A stretch of 64,000 nt of DNA from Phocoena phocoena. Lineage: Eukaryota; Chordata; Mammalia; Artiodactyla; Phocoenidae. The stretch is taken from NCBI RefSeq assembly GCF_963924675.1, contig NC_089221.1, positions 87,292,296-87,356,295 on the forward strand, in the 5' to 3' direction. The notes beneath the pieces were generated by a model, which was given only the letters and a program-made list of their open reading frames with translations, ran no database searches and was not told the origin of the DNA. The position numbers were made by a program, and so were the translations under genes. Below, piece by piece: positions 1 through 10,295 of the stretch (its first letter is position 1; each line of letters starts with the position of its first letter).

Positions 1-1000
1 TTTCTTTTATTTCCTTAACTTCTTATTTTCCTCAGAACGAATTTTATCTTTTTTTCTCTTGCTGTTTATTTGGATAGTTTTCTAGTTATGTAACTTAAAA
101 CATCCAGCCAAGTGTCCAAATCTCCTTGAAACACATTTAGACTTAGTAGATGTATTTTCAGTTGAATCTTCTTAAAGAGTCTCTATTGGCTGCTTCTCAC
201 CAGCTTCAATCTGGACTTTGACCTCTACCTGTAGAACACAATTATGTAAGGTTCTTTCTTCATCATCATCCTGGAGTCTCCCTTTGCCACTCTGCCATAT
301 TTGGATTCCCTGATTCCTGGGTCCTGTCACATGTATTCCCCCTTTAAAATTTTTTTGTTTGATTTCTCATTTAGGTTGAGGATGTCAACAGTCTTTGCCA
401 CCTGTCTGAATTTGTCTTTATCCTAATCTTTGTATGAGAGTTTAACTGGATGTAGAATTCTGGATTGGGTATCATTTTTGCTCAGTAACTTGATAATGGT
501 GCTCTTTTACTTTCAAGTATCCTACACTAAAATTAAAACAGTAAAAATTATTCTTTTTCCTGTGCCTTTTTATAAGACAAGTTTTTCTCTGAGGAAATTT
601 ATAGGATTTTCTTTTTGTCTTCATGATTTGAAATTTAGTGATGATATAGCGTGGTGTGCATCTATTTTCTCCCATGGTTCTGGATATTTAGTAAGTGCTT
701 TCAGCTAGGAAACATGATTTTTAGCTGTTGGAAATATTAATGAATAATTTTATTATTTTCTTTGCTCCATTTTCTCTGTTGCCTCTTTTTGGATTTTCTA
801 GTGCTAGGATTTTGAACAACTAGACTAGCGGTTTAATTTTAATTTTATGTCCGATATTTTACTCTGTTTTGTTTTGTCTTTGTTTGGAGGAGAATAAACT
901 TTCCAAAAATTCTGTTGCATTTTTCTATTCCAGTTTCACAGTTTTTATTTTGAAAAGTTTGTTTTTTGTTTCTGATTTTTCTTTATTAAAAATATAGCAT
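1..1000 (-). repeat. Degraded L1/HAL1-like ORF1 debris, antisense
   Basis: T-rich on the + strand. The stretch around 440-480 and 600-700, followed by a CTCCATTTTCTCTGTTGCCTC-like segment near 765, follows the order I remember for the antisense strand of the C-terminal ORF1 region in old L1/HAL1 elements. The frame is closed by many stops and no end is clear. Open frames at 430-708 on + and 472-675 on - are read as chance frames in this debris. The family assignment rests on pattern memory only. Confidence 0.4.
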
Positions 1001-3582
1001 CCTCCTGTTTGTAGACATAACACTTCCAGTATATCTCTGAGGAAATGAATGATAATGTTGTATTTTTTGAGTTAGCCAATTTCAGTGGTATAAAATACTT
1101 CCACTATGGTGGATTTCAAGGTACCAAATGTAGTTTAGGGATACCAACATGTAGGCACCGAATGAAGAGTAGGGAGAAGATACTAACAATTGGCTCTTAC
1201 CCCCAAGCTCGTAGGCCCCAGCATACTACTGGATGATAGTTTACTGAAAATTACTTCTTCCTTTAATTTATTTGGTGTTTGCTTTCCTTAGATATATGCT
1301 GATCCTTGCTTGCCATTATCATTTTAAGAGAAAGATGCTATAAGGCAACTAGAAACCCTATGTACCTGTGAGGCTTATCAACTGGACGTTACTATAAAGT
1401 ATCTAGCTGGAAATCCCCAATGTTAATATCTCTAGTATTTTCTCTTAGGTTGCTATGTTTTTCAAAGAGGGATCTTTTAGTATCTTGCCTAAAGAATAAA
1501 GGCTTAAATGTTAGTGTTTTCAAAACAGAGGTGGAAAGGACTTGTACTTATTCCAGAATATATTTGCTTGTTTGATTCCCTTGTTTTCTGTAAAGTACCC
1601 ATAATTCATACTATTCAGATATGAATGCCTCTCTAGGATAGATAGCCTCTTTTACCCTCTTCAGAAAATAAGTCTTCTGCATTTTGTGTCATTCAGAATT
1701 TGCCTGATGAAGGCCTGTGGGCTTTTGGTGGCAATTGGCACTTAAAGATAGAGATTTTTTTTTTAGTGTATACTATTTTGAAACATATTGTTAAGAAAGT
1801 AAGAATATAGTGAAAAGAAATATTTTCATGGTTCTTACTATCCTGTCAAATTCCTGTATTACTAAAGCTCTCTTTAGAAAAGATTTTATTTAAATTTGCC
1901 TTCTAGAGTGAAAGAAAAAAAGTTTCTGTGTATAGCCACCAGTCATTAATTCAAGCCAAAGCACCAAGAGTTCTCACATCAACTGTAAACCTCACTTAGT
2001 CCCCATTGTACTGACCTCCACTGAGGTCATGAAAGCATCTACATTGCTGTGTAGTATAGTAGTTTTTTAGTCACTGCCATTTAAGACTTGCTAAATTCCT
2101 AGGATCTCATTCAATATTTTGGGGCTTCAGTTTTTCTTACTCTGATTTGGGTTGTATACTTTTTGCTTAATAATGTAAAAGCAGGCTTTGGATGATAGCT
2201 GAGCAATGATGTATCACTCCTCTTAAATACAATAATACCCTGGTTATATCTATTGCATTTTCTGAGAAATTATGTTCATATATTCTTGAGAACACAGAAA
2301 AATTTATAACATTTTTTCCATTTTTAATCCTTTTTATGCCGTAGTTTACTTGATAACTTCCTTGCATCTATATCTGCTCATCTGTAGAGGTATCTTTAAT
2401 GATGATCAATGAATAAAAATAGTGAAGAGCTGTATTTCTAACAAAATATCTAATAAATAATATGCATACAAATGTTTAATAACATTTTCAACAACTTTTA
2501 TCTGATACTGCAATTTGGCAGAATTAATTTTTTTATATTAATGAGAGAAGAGTCTAGAATTTTTGATGCAAGAAAAAAATATATATAATTTTACACTGAA
2601 ATTTGTTTCTTGTGGAAAATTTAAACAAAGTTTATCTGAGAATCATTTTTAGTAAAAACTCTATTAATAAATCATTACTGAATTACAGGAATTTATGACA
2701 ATATCATTATGAAAAAATTATGCTTCTTTGATTCATATTGATGCCAGCTCTATTGGGTAAATAATTTTTATCTTTGCATACCATGATCTGAATGAGAAAA
2801 TGTGTGTATATATTTTGAGCTACTTACTTTAAAATCTGTAATGATAATTTGAAAGATACACAAAAATGTTCTTTTATACATTAGAATAAGCAATTTTTTA
2901 TTTAATTTTTTTCACTTTAACTTCAATTAAAGAAGCTAAATACTGTATTTGGTGATGCTTTATTTCTTGAGAAAGGTTTCCTACAGAGTTGTTGACTTAG
3001 GTTGTCATTTTAGTATGAAATTAAGACTTCTGAAATGCAAGCATAATTTATCAGTGGTCCTTCAAGATCCATAAGCAAAGTGCAAGCTCTCAGAAAGTAA
3101 AAATCAAACAATGAGACATCACTTAATGTATATACAGAGAATGAACTTGATTTCATAACTGTTGATTTGTTATCTTTGGTCTTTAACCTAACATTAAGAA
3201 ATGCATTTTAATATTTTGTACCACTGACAAATTAACAAAATAATAAAAATAAACCAGATGACACTATAATGCTGTTAGGAAAAGCCTCATTGCTTATACC
3301 ATCCTTTTGGAGAATAATATGTATGGCAAATTTTTTTAAATCATAGTTGGTTTCATACCTTTCAAATGTCATCTGATTCCAAATAATTAAGCCTAAATAA
3401 ATAATTCAAGAAAAGGTATATGCTCTGAGATTTTTTTAGTTCTCTGTAGACATAATTTTAAAACAGTCTAAAAGTCTCATAAGAGTAGGGTATAGTTCAA
3501 CTAAATTATGGAATGTTGACTCAGTGGCATTTTAAGAGGTCATTTAAATGATAATACAGAGATTACATAAAAACAGAGATCA
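1001..3582. other. AT-rich stretch with no recognised gene
   Basis: I see no convincing coding frame or classifiable repeat here. The sequence is AT-rich with short poly-A and poly-T runs (for example 1,757-1,764 and 2,571-2,590). The open frames at 1,045-1,236 (+) and 2,167-2,367 (-) have no recognisable composition or motif. Confidence 0.5.
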
Positions 3583-3790
3583 GGGCTTCCCTGGTGGCGC
3601 AGTGGTTGAGAGTCCGCCTGCCAATGCAGGGGACATGGGTTCGTGCCCCAGTCCGGGAAGATCCCACATGCCGCGGATGCCTGAGCCTGTGAGCCATGGC
3701 TGCTTAGCCTGTGCATCCGGAGTCTGTGCTCCGCAACGGGAGAGGCCACAACAGTGAGAGGCCCGCGTACCACAAAAAAAAAAAAAAAAA
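3583..3790 (+). mobile_element. CHR-type tRNA-derived SINE, 13-bp target-site duplication
   Basis: The element starts at gggcttccctggtggcgca, has an A-box-like TGGTGGCGCAGTGG and a B-box-like GGTTCGTGCCC, then a tRNA-unrelated part ending ggcccgcgtacc and an A-tail. It is flanked by aaaacagagatca on the left (ending 3,582) and again right after the tail (ending 3,800), the mark of L1-driven insertion. Compared with its neighbours the middle is altered: the usual gcggagcggctgggccc is replaced by a shorter variant near 3,673-3,690, and there is gctgcttagcc where others have gccgctgagcc. Its reading frames are not genes. Confidence 0.95.
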
Positions 3791-3800
3791 ACAGAGATCA

Positions 3801-4215
3801 ATGTTTATGAACGAATAATAAGTGAAAAAGTGACACACACCATGCATGTGCATAACTAATGTAACTGCATTTATGCTTATGAACGGAGAGGAAAAGGTAA
3901 TACACAAATGCAAAGACTTATCTGTAAGTTCATGAAACTGGGAATAGTTTTAAAAGGTCTTTTATTTCATTTTGAAAAAAGAAAAGAGTAAGAAAAATAT
4001 TTGATTTAAAAGTCTCCATTTTTTAATATTACATATATCTTCCAAAGTTAATTATAAGCTAATATTGTTGTAATAGAAACTAATTAATTTAATCATTAAT
4101 TGAATAGGTTAAAATCAAAACTTGGGACAGTACAGAATCCCATAACTCATGGGTTCCAGTTTCAATATTGCTGGGTGATAGGGAATAAAATAAAATGTTA
4201 TCTTCATTGACCTTT
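3801..4215. other. AT-rich unique sequence
   Basis: Nothing recognised. It separates the SINE from the broken 3' side of L1-A. No poly-T run or target-site duplication marks the L1-A boundary near 4,216. Confidence 0.5.
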
Positions 4216-5190
4216 AGAAGGGTCTTTCTCTAGTTGTTTTAGTTGTAAGGTTAGGTTGTTTATTTGAGATTTTTCCTGTTTCCTGAGGTAAGATTGTGTT
4301 GCTATAAAATTCCCTCTTAGAACTGCTTTGCTGCATCCCATAAGTTTTGGATTGTCATGTTTTCATTTTCATTTGTCTCTAGGTATTTTTTGATTTCTTC
4401 TTTGATTTCTTCAATAACCCACTGGTTTTTTTAGCCTGTACATATTTGTGTTTTTTGCAGTTTTTTTTCTTGTAGTTGACTTCTAGTCTCATAGAATTGT
4501 GGTCAGAAAAGCTGCTTGATATGATTTCAGTTTTCTTAAATTTACCTAGGCTTGCTTTGTGGCCCAGCATGTGCTCTATCCTAGAGAATGTTCCATGTGC
4601 ACTTAAAAAGAATATGTATCCCTCTGCTTTCAGATGGAATGCTCTGTATATATCAATTAAGGCCATTTGGTCTAATGTGTATGTAAGGCCATTTGGTCTA
4701 ATGTGTATGTAAGGCCTGTGTTTCCTTACTGATTTTCTGTCTGGATGATCTGTCCACTGATGTAAGTGAAGTGTTAAAGTTCTCAACTATTATTGTGTTA
4801 CTGTCAATGTCTCCTTTATGTCTGCTAGTATTTGCATTATATATTGAAGTGCTCCTGTATTGGGTACATATATATTTACAAAATAATAGTATCTTCTTCT
4901 TGGATTGATCCTTTGACCATTATGTAGTATCCTTCTTTGTCTCTTGTAACAGTATTTTAAAGTCTTTTTTTCTGATATAAGTGTTGCTACCCTGGCTTTC
5001 TTTTGATCTTCATTTTCATGGAATATCTTTTTCCATCCCTTCACTTTCAGTCTGTATGTGTCTCTAGATCTGAAGTGAGTCTCTTGCAGGCAGCATATAT
5101 ATGACTCTTGTTTTTGTAGCCATTCAGCCACTCTGTGTCTTTTGTTTGGAGTGTTTAGTCTGTATATCTGTTATAGATTTTTGGTTTGTG
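4216..5190 (-). pseudogene. L1-A ORF2 remnant, endonuclease domain only
   Basis: This is the 5' part of an L1 ORF2 pseudogene. In the intact protein this AP-endonuclease-like domain nicks target DNA before reverse transcription. Recognisable pieces on the minus strand are a KRHRVAEWLQK-like segment, CCLQETHF (catalytic-Glu motif, about 5,080), YVPNTGA, GTFSRIEHMLGHKASL and SDHNSM. The catalytic GDFNTPL motif reads ENFNTSL at about 4,760-4,785, so the catalytic Asp is Asn. A 26-bp tandem duplication (4,659-4,684 and 4,685-4,710) shifts the frame, and other stops break it into pieces of 113 and 135 codons. No reverse transcriptase follows. Confidence 0.85.
4659..4710. repeat. 26-bp tandem duplication inside L1-A
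   Basis: Positions 4,659-4,684 are repeated exactly at 4,685-4,710; each copy starts aaggccatttgg. The corresponding part of L1-C has no such duplication. Twenty-six is not a multiple of three, so the event shifts the endonuclease frame. The exact match suggests it arose after the element was already in place. Confidence 0.9.
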
Positions 5191-5546
5191 GTTACCATAA
5201 GGTTTTTGTACAGCAATCTATATATCTATATCTATATCTATATCTATCTATCTATCTATATCAGATTGTTTTAAGTTACTGAGCTCTTAATTTCAAGTAA
5301 ATTTTTAAACCCCTGCATTTGTACTTTCCTCCCCTTATGATTACTGTTTTTGGTATCATATTTTGCATCTAATTGTTTTATGTATCCCTTAACTTCTTAT
5401 TGTATACACAGATGATTTTACTACTTTTATCTTTTACCCTTCCTGCTAGCTTTAAGTGTGGATGATTTCCTACCTTCATTGTATGTTCGCCTTTACCAGT
5501 GAGCTTTTCCATTTCATAATTTTCTTGTTTTTAGTTGTGGCCTTTT
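5191..5546 (-). other. Long AT-rich inter-ORF spacer of L1-A with TATC microsatellite
   Basis: Between the ORF2 remnant and the ORF1 stop lies about 360 bp of AT-rich sequence. It matches in position and style the long inter-ORF region of old mammalian L1s (gtttgtggttaccataaggttt and following). A (TATC)/(TATATC) microsatellite lies at about 5,214-5,262. L1-C has only about 56 bp between the same two frames. Confidence 0.7.
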
Positions 5547-6425
5547 CTAGAGAAGTTCCTTTAGTATTTGTTGTAGAGCTGATTTGATGGTGCTAGATTC
5601 TTTTACCATTTGCTTGTCTGTGAAGCTTTTGATTTCTTCATCAAATCTTAAGAAGAGCCTTGCTGGGTAGAGTATTCTTGTTTGTAGGTTTTTCTCTTTC
5701 ATCACTTTAAATATATCATGCCACTCCCTTCTGGCCTGCAGAATTTCTGCTGAAAAATCAGCCAATAGCTTTATGGGAGTTCCTTTGTGTGTTATTTGTT
5801 GCTTTTCCTTTGTTGCTTTTAATATTCTCTCTTTATCTTTAATCTTTGTTATTTTGATTACATTGTGTCTTGGTGTGTTCCTCTCTGGGTTCATCCTGTA
5901 TGGGACTCTCTCCACTTCCTGGACTTGCGTGACTGTTTCCTTTCCCAGGTTAGGGAATTTTTCAGCTATCTTCTCTTCAAATATATTCTTAGGCCCTTTC
6001 TCTCCCTTTTCTTCTTTTGGGACCCCTATAATGTGAATATTAATTCACATGATGTTTTCCCAGAGATCTCTTAAATTGTCCTCATTTCTTTTCATTCTTT
6101 TTTCTTTTTCCTCTTCAGTGACGGTGCTTTCCACTGCTCTGTCTTCCAGCTCACTGATCCAGTCTTCTGTATCATTTAGTCTACCATTGATTCCTTCTAG
6201 TGTATTTTTCATTTCAATTATTGTATTCTTGAACTACGTTTGGTTGTTCCTTATATTTTCTAACTCTTTGTAAAAAAAACTTCTAACCTCACTCGGTGAA
6301 TACTTTCTCCTCCTCAGTTCTTTGGTCATCTTTATAATTGTTACTCTGAACCCTATCTCCACTTCACTTAGTTCTTCTTCTGGGGTTTTATCTTTTTCTT
6401 TGTCTGGAACATATTCCTCTGCCAC
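5547..6425 (-). pseudogene. L1-A ORF1 pseudogene
   Basis: ORF1 of L1 makes an RNA-binding, trimer-forming chaperone of the retrotransposition particle. On the minus strand the frame starts at the ATG ending at 6,425 (MAEEYVPDKEKDKTPEEEL), runs about 63 codons to a stop at 6,234, then continues in other frames through a Glu/Lys-rich coiled-coil region and a VPYRMNPERNTPRH segment typical of the RNA-binding and C-terminal domains. It ends in ...ALQQILKELL and the stop at 5,547-5,549. The total span of about 293 codons is close to the normal length. At least one frameshift and internal stops make it a pseudogene. Confidence 0.85.
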
Positions 6426-7996
6426 TTAATTTTGTCTAAGTTGCTATTTGTGTTTTTATGTATGTGGTAGGTGAGCTATATTTCTTGACCTTGGAGAAAT
6501 GGCCTTCTATAGGACATGTCCTATACATGCCAACAGTGCACTCCCCATCACCCAAGCTGTATGCTCTAGAAGTTTCCTCTAAGAGGGCTGCACAGGTCCT
6601 TCTGCTGTGACTGGCTATGTAGATGATCAGGTAAGCTTGGTTGTCCCCTAGTCCAGTTGGTTGACAGGCCCTGCCTTGTGTGGATGCTGCTGGCTGCTGT
6701 TTAGCGAGGCCTGGTCATAAGGTGGCAGAACCCTAGGGCTTGTTCTGGCTCATTGGTGGGCAGATTCAGGGTCCTAAAGACTGTGGGGCTGTTGCCCACC
6801 CACTGGCAGATAAAGCCAGATCCTGGGGTTAGTGCCAGACTACTGGCAGGAAGAGCTGGTTCCTGGAGTGTAGCTATAGGCTCCAGGGACACCAAAGCTC
6901 ATTTCAGATCATTGTGGGGGAGAGGGGGCCAGTTCCTGACACAGTTGGGTATGGGGTCTGAGTTATCCTGAAGGTTGTGCTGGCCTGCTAGTGGGCAGGG
7001 CCAGGACCCAACTGGTCCCAAGATAGGGTCTGGCCTGCTGTTGGCAGGCTTGGTCCACAGGTTGTGGGATCATAGTTGTCTTGCTTCTGGTGTCTGTTCC
7101 CTGGTGGGTGAGACTGGTCTAGAGGCTAATGAGGGTTTTCTGGTGGGAAGGGTCAGTGCCTGCCCACTGGTGAGTGGAGCTGGGTCTTGGCTCTCTGGTG
7201 GACAGGGCCATGTCTAGTGGCATATCTAGAGGTGGCTGTGGGCTCAGGAAGCCTAGGCAACCTGTCCTCTGATGGGTGGGGCTATGTCACTACCAGGTTA
7301 GTTGTTTGGCCTGAGGCATCTGAGCATTGGCACCTACAAGCTGTTGGGTGGGGCCAGGTCCTGGCTCTAAGGAGCCAAGATAGCAGCAACCAGCAGCAAT
7401 ATTCATGTGGTTGGCTGTTCCTAAATATGTCTGCCACCAGTGTCTATGTCCCCAGGGTGAGCTGTAGCTGACACCTGCCTCTCTGGGAGACTCTCCAAGA
7501 CCAGCAGGTAAGTCTAACCCAGGCTCCTATCAAATTAGTGCTTTGTCCTGGGTCCCAGTGCACATGGTCTTTTGTGTGTGCCCTTTAAGAGTGAAGTTTC
7601 TATTTCCCTCACTCCTTTGTGGCTCCTGCACTTAAGCCCTGCTGGCTTTCAAAGCCAAATCTTCTGGGAGCTTGTCTTCCTGGTGCCAGACCCCTGGGCT
7701 AGGGAGCCTGACGTGGGACTCAGGACTCTCACTCATATGGGAGAGCCTCTGCAGTATAATTTCTCTCTAGTTTGTGGGTTGCCCACTAGGGGAGTATGGG
7801 ATTTGTTTAGATCATGAGTCTGCCCCTCCTACCCATCTTGCCGTGTTTCCTTCTTTATGTCTTTAGTTGTAGAAGATCTTTTCTGGTAGCTTCATCTTTT
7901 TCATCAATGGTTGTTCTGCAGATAATTGTGATTTTGGTGGACTAGTGACAGGAAGTGAGCTCAGGGTCTTTCTACTCCATCATCTTGGCCACTCTC
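6426..7996 (-). other. L1-A 5'UTR, old mammalian type
   Basis: GC-richer than its surroundings, with many gtgggc and ctggtg words. Near the 5' end are segments I recognise from eutherian-wide L1M 5'UTRs (about 7,800-7,996: the agatcttctacaactaaagac and ttgtgattttggtgg regions). It would have held the pol II promoter of the element. Long open frames at 6,753-7,817 on the + strand are a by-product of the GC-richer composition and not genes. Confidence 0.75.
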
Positions 7997-8704
7997 TAGC
8001 CTGTTCTTATCAACATACAATTAATTTCATTGATTATCAGAAGTATTTCATATGATTCAGTGAAACTATTCCCTGAATTGAAAACCAGGGCACTAAACAA
8101 AAGAAATTATTTTTTTCCTTTTATGTATAGTTTATTATTCATAAATAATTTTTACAGTTATAAAAATTAAATTCTGCTACTTAAGCTTTTAAGTAATCAC
8201 CTTTGATTAATACAATTTCATGTATTAGAACTGGCCTGTAAAATTGAAGCATGTAATTTAATTATACCTATCCCTATTGTTATATTTCCACTTTAAAATA
8301 CACTGCCAAACAAATTCATACAAAAACAGTGATTCACAGTCTCAATACTAGAATCCTAAGAAACTAGCTAAAAGCTCACATTAATTGAGCACTTACTGTG
8401 TGCAGGTTAGTTTACAATTATTTAATTATCCTGCTCATAGTAATATTTACACATTTTCAAAATAAGAAAGTTGTATAAATGTGTATAGCTAGTACATGGT
8501 AAAAGTGCAATTGAATCCTAAGTAGACATACTTCAGAGATTGTTTGACTAGCCACTACCCATACAGCTTCCCATGAAACTATAAAGATATTTGTTACATC
8601 ATTAAGTACTTAACAGTGTTTACTGGTGATATATCCATACACTTATTTGTATGTATGTATGCATGTGCCTGCATGGATACATGTATATGTATGTATGAGT
8701 GTAT
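7997..8704. repeat. AT-rich stretch with a MIR/L2-like piece
   Basis: Mostly unrecognised. Positions 8,375-8,530 (ttgagcacttactgtgtgcaggttag, then a gap, then gctagtacatggtaaaagtgcaattgaatcc) keep the word order of an old mammalian-wide MIR/L2-type repeat. Exact family and strand are not certain. Confidence 0.35.
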
Positions 8705-8716
8705 ACATATATTTCT

Positions 8717-8853
8717 TCTTTTTTCTTTTTTTTTGAATTTTATTTTATTTTATTTTTGATACAGCAGGTTCTTATTAGTTATCTATTTTATACATATTAG
8801 TGTATATATGTCAATCCCAATCTCCCAATTCATACCACCACCACCACCACCCC
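8717..8853 (-). mobile_element. Short 5'-truncated L1 3'UTR fragment
   Basis: A poly-T/TTTTA run is followed by the antisense L1 3'UTR sequence (cagcaggttcttattagttatc ... gtcaatcccaatctccc) and a (CCA) repeat. Flanking 12-bp direct repeats acatatatttct at 8,705-8,716 and 8,854-8,865 support a target-primed insertion of a heavily 5'-truncated L1. Confidence 0.85.
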
Positions 8854-9259
8854 ACATATATTTCTGTATGCATATTTGTATGTGTGTATTTCTATATGCA
8901 TAATTATTCCTACCTGTGTAAATATATATAAACATAAAATGTGTAAACATGTATGTACCTAAAGGCCTTACCGTATACACTGCGGTATATAATAGGGGAT
9001 AATTTTTAAAAGTCTCTTATGAAAGTTAGTTCAAATAGCATATGTGTCAAAATTATTATCAGACAGCTGTTATAGGGTTTGTAATTAAAACAATACAAAA
9101 TGCAGTGTCTTGGACTCAGTGGTCTTAGTGTTACTTCACCTTTTCCAAAAAATTTTTAAAAGGGAAAGAAAAAGCAAAACATACACACTAAAGCCTGATT
9201 AAACTTAAGTTTACACAAAGTCCTCAATTTGAGACTATAGATCAAATTTCATTTGCATA

Positions 9260-10020
9260 AGTAGATTCATAGTAATCAGAGAACTAAATGCAAACAGTAG
9301 TAAAGTCTGTAGTTGGTTCTGTGATAAATAGGAGAGAAATGGTTTAATAGCAAAAGCCGTAATTATCCACAGCTCTCAGTTTACAATTAGTTTTCTTTGA
9401 CAGTTAGAGTCATAAATGCCAGCTTTAATCATGTGTTCAGGTTGAATTAGGCTCTGCCAATGCTGGAAGAGATCTAATCCGCTTTCTTTCCTACTCATAA
9501 TGAAATAATAATGCAAATTCACTCCATTGATGGGACGACCCACGTGAATTTATTATAGGCTTGGAGAAGTCTCTTGAAAGGGATAAATTCTTTCTGGGTA
9601 CAGACTTGAGGTAATTCAAACCAGACAAGAAAAAAAATGGAGCTGTCATCAGGGTCCAGGATATGGAATGGATTTAATTTGTATGAATAGGCTTTTTAAT
9701 AAGTATAACAGGGCTAAGCTCCAGCTTTAGTTGGGGAATATTACTGCTGTCAGTTTCCAAATCTGGATGCACTAACTTTATTTGTGAGGATAAAGACCAT
9801 TTCCAAAACTCATTTCTTGTAACAGCACAGGTCACTGTAGCTAAAAGCACACTATGCAGCAGCCATGGTGAACAGTTCTAATTGTGGGAGTTAAGTCAAT
9901 AGGACAAACCATTTTCATCAGTTGGCCAGTGTCAAATGCAGTTGACATTTCCAGCTGCTGTTTGAATACATATTTTAGGCTACAGAAGACATGTCAATGA
10001 AATAGACTATATTTTAGTGG
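9260..10020. promoter_or_regulatory. Repeat-poor island, candidate conserved non-coding element
   Basis: I recognise no repeat here. Base composition is more even than the AT-rich flanks. It contains a perfect POU octamer ATGCAAAT (9,511-9,518) and an E-box CACGTG (9,541-9,546) 22 bp apart. Such islands in gene deserts are often enhancers of developmental genes, but nothing in this single sequence shows conservation, so this is a hypothesis. Confidence 0.25.
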
Positions 10021-10223
10021 CTTGCTTTTTTTAAGTAAGAAGCATGTTAATTTAATACCAGCTAAAGGATAAAAATAATTTTTTGAAACCAATAGAAGAA
10101 GCACATGTAAAGCATAGTTTGAAAACAATACTAAAGACATAGCCTTCCATCATATCAACACACAAGGAACCAAAGTTTGACCATTAGAAATATTTCAGGC
10201 TGCTAAAAATTCATTTAACTTGG

Positions 10224-10247
10224 CATATATATATATATATATATTTG

Positions 10248-10294
<47 letters not shown>

Positions 10295-10295
10295 C
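10224..10295. repeat. Compound (TA)n-(CA)n-(TA)n microsatellite
   Basis: A run of about ten TA units, a short ttgtat interruption, then about eighteen CA units and a few TA units. It is likely length-polymorphic. Confidence 0.95.

Larger units (their letters stand above)
4216..7996 (-). mobile_element. L1-A: L1 with complete 5' end but missing its 3' half
   Basis: Read on the minus strand, the element begins near 7,996 with an L1 5' end (gagagtggccaagatgatgg), then a GC-richer 5'UTR (about 6,430-7,996), ORF1 (6,425-5,547), a spacer of about 370-400 bp, and the start of ORF2 up to the end of the endonuclease domain. Similarity stops near 4,216, where L1-C continues into its ORF2 linker and reverse transcriptase. 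No 3'UTR or A-tail is present. Both reading frames carry several stops and frameshifts, so it is inactive. The 5'UTR resembles that of eutherian-wide L1M elements and differs from L1-C, so it looks older. The 3' loss is unusual because most L1 truncations are at the 5' end. Confidence 0.85.

Noticed and set aside
3588..3660. tRNA gene suggested by A- and B-box-like motifs
   Set aside because: The motifs belong to the SINE head, which is repeated twelve times in the window, and it does not fold into a full cloverleaf with its flanks.
6753..7817. Chain of + frames suggesting a multi-exon gene
   Set aside because: They lie in the antisense 5'UTR of L1-A and differ from one another in frame without splice signals.
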